Below are positions 56,501-64,000 of a DNA stretch of 64,000 bases, piece by piece. The notes below the pieces were generated by a model. The model saw only the letters and a program-made list of their open reading frames with translations, searched no databases and was not told the DNA's origin. A program made the translations under genes and the position numbers. Each line of letters starts with the position of its first letter. The first letter of the stretch is position 1. This DNA is from Dasyornis broadbenti (Eukaryota > Chordata > Aves > Passeriformes > Dasyornithidae), in contig VZRN01005389.1 in the NCBI GenBank assembly GCA_013397935.1, positions 588,664-652,663 on the forward strand, in the 5' to 3' direction.

Positions 56501-59500
56501 CTTGCAGTGGCACATTATTACCTGCCATGAGAAGGGACCTGGCTCTTTGTGAGCATGGCTGGAGCAGAACAAACGTTTCTGCTCAGCCCCACCAGTTGCT
56601 CCTCTCCATGGAGATCGTTCTTACGCCTCTCCCACCCTTCCCCATGACTCACTGCTGCACAGGCTGCAGCTTTCCCTCATCAACGCTGATGGGGCTTGTT
56701 AGTAAAAAGCAAAACCAGAGATGTAACACAAAGAATTACTCTGGCAAGTGTGTTCAAAGCTTCAAATACCTCCCCCTGCTAGTAGGGCCCTGGGTGCCAC
56801 CCCATCTGTGGGGTGCTCCCCTGCACTCTGTGCCCAGAAAAGAAGGGAAGTTCTGTGCGGATCCTTTAAAGCACCAACCTTTGTCTGCCTCTTCCAGAAA
56901 GGAGGAGTATCAAAGCAGCAAGCAGAAGAGATTTATCTTACAGCAGCTCTACAGAAACAACTTGAAACAATTTAGAGGTGGCCCTGAGAAGCAGCAGCTG
57001 CTGTGTGTGGGGGGTGGGGGGAACCAAGAAGTTCAAGCTCTGTAGATAAAACCTGTTTCCTTTCAGTGTTAGCTGGAAGAGAAAGCAGCAAACTGTGAGC
57101 CCAGCAAACCTGCAAGCTTTGTACAGACTCAAAGCCTGCAGAACTCCAGCCTTCCTGCTTTTTATTCATTCCATAGAAACCCAGACACTGTGAAAAGGAT
57201 GAATTCCACTCATTCTTCAAGTTAGTGCAAAATATTTAGTCAGTAATGTAATCCTGGAGGAGAGAGCAGAGGATCTGAGCTGCACTAGCTAAAGAACTCA
57301 GACCCCAAGGTTCTGAGCAGCTCCAAGGAGCCATCAAGCAGAGCCAGGGCAGCACCCATTGCCCTGAATTCCTGCTGAGCTCCTGCCCCTCTCCAGGCTG
57401 GTCCCTCTGGGTCTGCACTAGTATCCAGCACCCGCCGAGCTCTGGAGGCTCCTGTCAAACCAGCAAATGCAACAAGGGAGCCATTTCATACACAAATACA
57501 CGCTCGACAGAAGTGCTTTTGTTTAGATAAGTCAATATTTCACTGCTAGCAAAAACACAGCAGTGCAGCAGTCAGATCTAACACTGCTGTGATTGTAGGA
57601 CAGCCAGCACAGCTAGGAATGCCTTTGGCACGATGGAGGGTGAATGATGGGAACAGAACCAAACACCACATTTCTTTTTTTTTTTTTTTTTTTTAATATA
57701 TATAAAATCACTACTTCTCTTGCAGGTTACTGAATAAAGCTCAGTTTTCAGCAGTTAAAATCAAAAAAGAAGTGCTGACAAGGGGCCAGTGAACTGGGTG
57801 GGAAAAGTGAACTATCTAGGTGGGACTAAACTAATTTTTGGAGATTAACTTACATAACTTTGAGCTGGATTTGTGTTTTTGCACAGCCTGCTTCCCATTC
57901 CCTCACCCTTGTGCCCAAGGGCTCTCAACAAGTGCTGCCTTTGGCTATGTTTCTGTTAGAAATCTGCTTCAGGGAAGAAACAAGACCACTGCCAGGCCAG
58001 CAACTCTCCAGCACACCTACCTTTTGTTTAGCACCATGTTTCCTAGTTTCAAGTCTCTGTGCACAATATTTTTCTGTAAAAAATGTAAGAGGATTACATG
58101 AGCAGAAAAGCCTATTTGTTATAGAAGTATAAATTTCATGCTTGGACAAGAGCACTAAAAAGAAATCATGGCATCTGCGTTCTCTGAAATAACTCAGGTC
58201 AAGGTTTCAGGTTTCACCCTCAGTACTTTGTGGCCTTCACTTTTGATTCTGATCAGGACAGAACAAGCAAATTTGCTACTTTGAACACAGACTGAGTGTA
58301 CCTAAGCGACCTGAAACTGAAGTGTCCAGGCTTGGTTAGAGCAACCTGATGAGCATTCCTTTAACAGACCCATGCTGTACTGCCCTGCCAAGGCAGGACA
58401 AGTGTCCTGTGTCACAGGGGAACAAGTCAAACATCAGCAGAATCCATTTCAGTTACAACAGTTTCTAGTTCATTGATCTCAAACTTGTAGCTTGAGGTTC
58501 TGATTTCAAATAAATTTTTACACAGTGATTTATTTTGCTTAACAAGGAAACCGTTTCTGTTTCCTGTGTTAGATCAGGCTGTGCTCTTCTCTTTGACTGG
58601 CCCTATCTGAGGTTACCACACTATGGTTCACCTGACCCGCCCTCAGCCCAGCTGGCCCCTCTCCACAGCCCCTAAACACCACACTATCATCCAGAAACGT
58701 GAGGAGAAGGAAGGGAAGGGAATGCTCTTTAGGGCTTGGGGCACGAGGTCTTATGTCACTGTTAACATTCATGCCCTGTAACCTGGCCACTGCCTGCCCC
58801 AGGAAGTTTTGAAACATTTACTATGCTAATGTGGGAAAACTCTGCCTCCCAGCACTGAACAGGAGAACCAAGCTCTTACCTTGTGTAATGCTTCTACCAC
58901 TCGTACCACGTCATAAAATATCACCACCGTCTCCCGCTCGCTGAGTCTCTTCTCCTTAATGACATAATGCTGCAGATTGATCAGATCTGCTGTTTTGTCA
59001 CTGAAATCGTGAGCACAGAGACAGTCCAACACTAGGCAAATGCGCTTCTTCATCTTTCTGACCATCCTGTTGGCTTCGAGGTCTTCTATGATTTCACAAG
59101 CTCGGTCCTGCGGGGAGGCAGACACAGGAGCAACCCCTCAGAGAAGCTCCAGGGCACATGCACAGAGCCTGGCAGAATATGCAACTGGGGGGTGATCCCA
59201 AAATAAGCAAATTCAATTACAGTGCTTGGTCTTTGCCCTGAGGCAGGGTTTCAAAAAGATACAGGAGCTCTACTTAATGGATCACAGAATCTCAGATTGC
59301 TTTGGGTTGGAGGGAACTTCAAGTTCATCTCATTCCACCCCCTGCCACGGGCAGGAACACCTTCTGCTATCCCAGGTTGCTCCAAGTCCTGTCCAACCTG
59401 ACCCTGGACACTTGCAGGGATGAAGAAGCCACAGCTTCTCTGGGCAGCCTGTGCCAGAGCCTCCCCACCCTCACTGGGAAGAACTTTTCCTAGGAGGAGG

Positions 59501-62089
59501 AGGAGCGGGAGGAGGGGGAGTGCAGAAGGCAGAGGAAGTCTCTGCTGTGTGGCTCTGCATGTCAGCACTGGTGCTGTTCATACACACAGACAACCTTGAG
59601 CTGAACCCAAGACAGCTCTGCAGTGCTGCAGCCTCTGGGAACAGCAGGGATCCAACACACCATTCACGAGAAGAACAGAAATCTCAAGGCACAATCAGCA
59701 GTTCTTCCACAACATTAACCAAGATACAGCTGAGTTGGACATTTGGCTTATTTAAGGTTTAGTACAGACGGTCTCAAGTGAAAAGTGTGTTGACAAAATG
59801 TAACCAGCAAGTCAGGCAATACCAACACCCAAAGCACTAATTGCTATCAGCCCCTCACAGCAGTGAACAGCCCTAAAGGCACCAACAGCAACACAACCCA
59901 CTCACACAAAAACTGACCAGCACAGTCACTGGTTTAACTTGCAGAAAGAGTTTCTTGGCAATTTGTCCCCTCTTACAAGTCATAAACAGTACTGAGACCA
60001 GAAAGCACAAATTTAATTCTAAAAGGTGCTAATTAATTTGCCAGTGAAACAGCTGTTGCTCTGTTCGAACGGGGAAGTGTTGAGTGCCTGTCCTATTCGT
60101 GAATGTTCTCTTATTTCCCAAAATCTCTGTTTAGAGTTCCTGTTCGAAGCAGCAGTGGTTAACCTCAGAGTGCTGGAACTTGGACACACAAGAACAGGGT
60201 CAGCACGAACTGTACATTAAACAAAAGCAGCTCAATCCATCAGCAATCCCTGGCATTGCCCCAGCCTGGATGGTGACCAAGTGTACCTGGAAGAGCCCGT
60301 GATGATGGACCACTCCTTCCTGGTTGTGGAGCAGGGAAAGAAGAGAATACTCCGTGTGCAGCAGCATCTTGCCCTGTCGTTCCTCCTGGGTTTCTATTCC
60401 TTTATCACCCCTTTCTTCTAAGGTGAGAATCTTCAGGAAAAAGGAAAAGACCTTTACAGTTCCCAGAGACAACCAAATGCCTACAGCTGTCTCTCACTTT
60501 TGGCATTCCCACGTGTTTAACAGCTCGTGTGATTGCTCTGATGGTTGTGTCCTTGCCACAGGCCTGTCTGAACTTAGCACCATCCATGCAGAATGCACAG
60601 CAGCAGCTTCATTAACATGGAAAGGTGGCTGTTTGCAAATGTCCCAGGTGATTTTTCCCTCCTGGAGCTGCCCCATTCAGGCACAGACCCAAGGGCTCTG
60701 GGAGAGCAGCACAGCAGCAGAGGCCTCATCTCAGAGCTGATATGGACACAGGTCTGTGCCTGCCAGCACTGCCCTGCCAAGGGGAAGCTCCAGCAGCCGT
60801 GTCCGACTGCACTGGTTCAGCCCACACCACTCACTCACTGCTCAAGTGCTTCTGCACAAAAGCTGGAGAGCCCTGAAGGTCTGGGAGCCTGCAGTTTGCT
60901 TACCTTCAGCTGATAAAAGTCATCTGTCCCGTCCTTTCTTGCCAAACACTGAACAATACTTGGCACAGGGGAGTTACCTAAACGTGGACCTACAGCAGAA
61001 AGCAGAAACAGACTTGTTTTCCCTCCAGCAGCAGTGACTAACCCGGGTTACATCAGCTGTCACCAGTTACGTTTGCTTACACCAAGTTCCCTTTATTGTA
61101 GGAGCTTGAGCGCATTTTCACAAATCTAAAGCCAAAAAAAAAAAAACAGGTCTTGAACTCTGAAACCTTCTGGGACAATGTTTCATTTGTTCCCTGGAGA
61201 AACACTTATCAAAGCCCACACGTGGTCCAGTTGTTTGCAGAAATCCTAATTTCTGCATGCCTGAACCACACAGCTCTTACATTCACAGCAACACCCATGG
61301 CAACTGTAATTGCCACACCTGGGAACACAGCTGCCACCTCTGCAGGGACGGCTCAGGGGTGTCCAAATTAGCCCAGGTTTTCAGTTAACATATAGTATCC
61401 ACTCATCAGTTTAAATCAGTCAGCTCCAATTGATTATCCATTGGTTTCCAATGTAAAGTCTATGATTTTTGAACGTTTATATAACCAGTTCTGAACCAAC
61501 AGGTATTCTAGCAACTCTCCAGAGCTGGCAGAGTGGCCTTGCCTTGCCACATACCACTTTGAGTGACCACTGTTAAGCTGCCCCCACGCTGATGTGACAA
61601 CACATTCCAGGTGAGCAGGGTCAAACATCTCCCCACAGCTCTAATCAAAAAGCACCCCCAGAAATTTGCTGTTTAACAAAGTTCAAGAATGGAGTTACAA
61701 AAACACAAAAATCAAAAAAAAATCCCCAAGGGAGTAAAATCAAGGGTTCCTATTTCTCTCCCAAGCCCTGCCTGCCTTGCTGTATTGGCATCCTACATCT
61801 CCTCAGCTTGGCCAGCTGCAGGAGCTCCCAGGCTGCTGCTCTGCACATCCAGTGACCTGCACTCTCAGGCAGGACACTGAGTTACACACCTGCATTCCCT
61901 CATTCCATAGTGCCTTTTGTTTTCAGTTTTGCCACCAACAGCCACCTTGCCAACTGCAGAGCCCCCTCCCTGCTTACCCAGGATGAAAGGACCTGCTCTC
62001 TTGGCGTTATTCCCAGAAATCCCTGCACACAGAGCCTTTGCCTTAGTGGATGTTTCCCCGGCTCCTCTGTCTGATGCTCGCCGCTTCAT
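50598..62089 (-). CDS. STK40: STK40 (SHIK), COP1-binding pseudokinase
   Basis: STK40 is a pseudokinase reported to act as an adaptor for the COP1 ubiquitin ligase and to affect NF-kB, p53 and muscle/adipose programmes. Coding exons in transcript order: 62089-61978, 60989-60904, 60430-60287, 59107-58880, 58073-58021, 55139-55024, 52433-52289, 51963-51844, 51569-51485, 50816-50598. All phases agree and give exactly 435 residues, the human length. The start is MKRRASDRGAGETS. The catalytic loop keeps H195-R196-D197 (VHRDLKLGNMVLNKR), but the DFG position reads N216-F217-C218 (ITITNFCLGK) and the glycine loop is degenerate. The C-lobe has SPAYISPDVLSGRPYRGKPS and DMWALGVVLFTMLYGQFPFY. The tail has QVVPDIDD, a V-P-D core like COP1-binding peptides, and ends RLGHDAQPMNPLDAAILAQR-YLRK. 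The exon ending at 58880 gives ALHK before KNIVHRD, where human has ALHQ. Confidence 0.97.
52434..55023 (-). other. STK40: STK40 intron before the RPYRGKPSDMW exon
   Basis: About 2.6 kb between the STK40 exons 55139-55024 and 52433-52289. Contains only short open frames with no recognised domain and no clear transposon. The other long STK40 introns (55140-58020, 59108-60286 and 60990-61977) are similar apart from the T20 tract and CR1 copy listed separately. Confidence 0.6.
57675..57694. repeat. T20 homopolymer followed by an AT dinucleotide run
   Basis: Twenty T residues are followed by aatatatata in an STK40 intron. It may be the tail of an old retroposed sequence, but no body of an element could be recognised beside it. 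Confidence 0.85.
59281..59492 (-). mobile_element. CR1 LINE 3' fragment (minus)
   Basis: Begins with atcacagaatctcagattgc then tttgggttggagggaacttc and continues through cccaggttgctccaagtcct and ggcagcctgtgccagagcct, all matching the reverse complement of the avian CR1 3' region. It lies in the STK40 intron between the exons at 59107 and 60287, and is followed by a gga-rich tract. Confidence 0.9.
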
Positions 62090-62097
62090 CCTCAGCT

Positions 62098-64000
62098 CTT
62101 GAAAGAGAAGAGAGATCACATCTGATGAGCCACCAAGTTATTTTCTCCTGCTATCCCTGATTTGTACTGGAAGGCTCTCACCTACGGATGCACTGGTGGC
62201 TCTGCCTACTTGTGTGTCTACACACAGCCCTGGCTCCCTGCTGACAGACCAGGGGTGGGCTGCAGGCTCGGAGCAGTTCGCAAGGCATAAATCAGCCTCG
62301 TTATTCAGAGCAACATTTCCTACAACAGTTGTTTGAGAGACATAGTGGGAACAAGCCAAGATAATTAAAGCTTGTTTTACAGCAAAAACAAGTTTGCAAA
62401 TTAACATATTCCAAAAGCTCTGAAAAAAGATGCCCAAGTTAGCCCTGTGTATGGGTGTCTGCCACTGCTGCAGCAGCCCGCGGGCTTTCAGGGGTTCCTC
62501 CACAGAGGATCCACGTGAGGTATCACAGCTGCCCACCAAGTCCCTCAGAGGATCAAGTCTGTTCCTCAAACAGCCAGGAATGCACAAAACTGACAATAAA
62601 AATGAGTATCTTTCACCTTTCCCGACAAGGGCATAGAAAACAAGCACGACAGTTATTGTAAGATTCAGTTCACAATGATTTTTCAAAAATGTATTTTTAA
62701 CCTTGACAGAAGTCCCCTCTCTCTTTGTACCTCGCTAGGCTCTGACCTTATTACATCTCCATCTACCTACATCCAATGCAGCTGGAATCTGGAGTCCAGC
62801 ACATAAAACCCTGTCACCTCAGCCTCCATGTGCAGGAATCGATGCTGTGTTTAGAATTAACACACCACTAAATGCTCCAATGGACATTCCAGAGAAAGGC
62901 AACAGTGGTGACAACATGTGCGTTCTCCTGCACAACCACTCTGGGCAAAAACCCTCTTGGATCTATTAAATGTGAATCTCATGGTTTGCATCCAGGAATT
63001 TATTCAAGGTCCACACACCACCACTATTCAGTATCCACAACTAAAAACTCAACTATCTCCTCCTTATTCAGGTAGTGCACAAAGTCTGATTTGCAATGTG
63101 CATTTTCTGCTGCTCAGAAATCTAAAGAGAATTTGGGTCAGTATTGCAGAACAAAGACCTAAAAGGCAAAATAAATTCAAGGTTTATGACTAAAACACTT
63201 CCTTTCCTAAAGAAAAGTCTTGTTTCAGTTTAGCTAGAAAAGCACCTCTCAGGTGAGTTGCTGGGCTGGCCCTGGTGTGCTGTGAGCTCTCCACATCCAT
63301 CAGCTCCAGCCAACGGAAGCTTTGTTCCCACTACACCTCCTCTTCACCTCTAGCTCTTGGAAAACAGACTCAAAGCCTTTCACAAACATCTACACATTCA
63401 GTGTCTGTGCTCTCACTTTTTAAAGATACTATGGGAGGCAGATGAGAAGAGGAACCAAGCACAGCTCCATATCCTTACTCAGATCCAATCCCGGGAATTC
63501 TTCCCTAAGAGGTTACTACAATAGACTGGAAAAATATTTTTTGGTTTGCACATATTAGTTTTAGAAGAGCCCCAGTGTTTCACCACTTAAGAGACTGATA
63601 AATCACCTCCCTCTGAGTGAAGTTCACCCTCCAGCAGTCCTGCCCTTTCTGTGGACACAGGCTGATCTCACTGCATTGATTCATCCAGCAGCACCTGTCC
63701 AGGACCAGTGATAGCCAGGAGATAAAGGGAGGAGTGTTGCAGCAGACTTTGCATCCCTACACTCCCAACTCCCAGCACCTTCACATCTCCACAGAGCAGT
63801 GTCACCATCCCAATGAGCTGAACAGAACACAGTCCTGAGCCCCACATGCTCCTTGCTTTGGTTATTCCACATCTCTGATCCTTATAAACTCCTCCACTCC
63901 TTGTACATCACCATCTCTGCTGGAAACATTCCCACTGGAAAAACCCTCTGCATAGGAGCTCTGGGATCCTGTTGTGCAATCCAGGCTGGCCCGGCTCACT
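62098..64000 (-). other. STK40: STK40 first intron, running off the window
   Basis: The exon with the start codon begins at 62097, after a minus-strand acceptor (ctctttcaag). The remaining 1.9 kb contain only short open frames without recognisable domains and no clear transposon. The promoter and noncoding first exon of STK40 must lie beyond position 64000. Confidence 0.7.

Overview
This is vertebrate nuclear DNA. Multi-exon genes, CR1 retroposon 3' ends (15865, 17327, 59281), short GC-rich introns and a 64 kb block holding five genes all point to a bird, probably a microchromosome; a songbird is possible but cannot be settled here. The gene order matches the human 1p34.3 segment MAP7D1 - THRAP3 - SH3D21 - EVA1B - STK40, with the same orientations. 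I built exon models by joining reading frames across splice sites and comparing with remembered human proteins. No alignment was run.

Layout. Positions 1-5360 are CpG-rich leader or intron sequence with no recognisable coding exon. MAP7D1 (+) runs from its proline-rich exon at 5361 to a stop at 13641 and poly(A) signal at 14126; a 27-base N gap interrupts it near its C-terminus. About 0.5 kb later a CpG-rich promoter with paired ZNF143-like and ETS/CRE-like sites starts THRAP3 (+). Its leader crosses a ~12.8 kb AT-richer intron containing one probable noncoding exon. Coding exons run from 27672 to 39900, with poly(A) signals near 41134-41149. The C-terminal half of SH3D21 (+) ends at 44606; no SH3-coding exon could be found. 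EVA1B (-) is tail to tail with SH3D21: coding 45813-46363, leader exon near 47732. STK40 (-) follows in tandem: poly(A) signal at 48602, coding 50598-62089, and the first intron runs off the right edge.

The genes do not form a pathway. MAP7D1 is a microtubule-binding protein, THRAP3 an RS-rich splicing and transcription factor, SH3D21 a CD2AP/CIN85-like adaptor, EVA1B a small membrane protein, and STK40 a COP1-binding pseudokinase. The block is conserved synteny. The most notable points are a GC-AG intron in THRAP3 whose retention gives a defined truncation, the SH3D21 locus without visible SH3 exons, a paired ZNF143-like promoter, a TATA/X-box-like element inside MAP7D1, a CTCF-like palindrome, and several coding and intronic minisatellites. 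I found no mobile genetic system, CRISPR, virus or other plainly new biological system.
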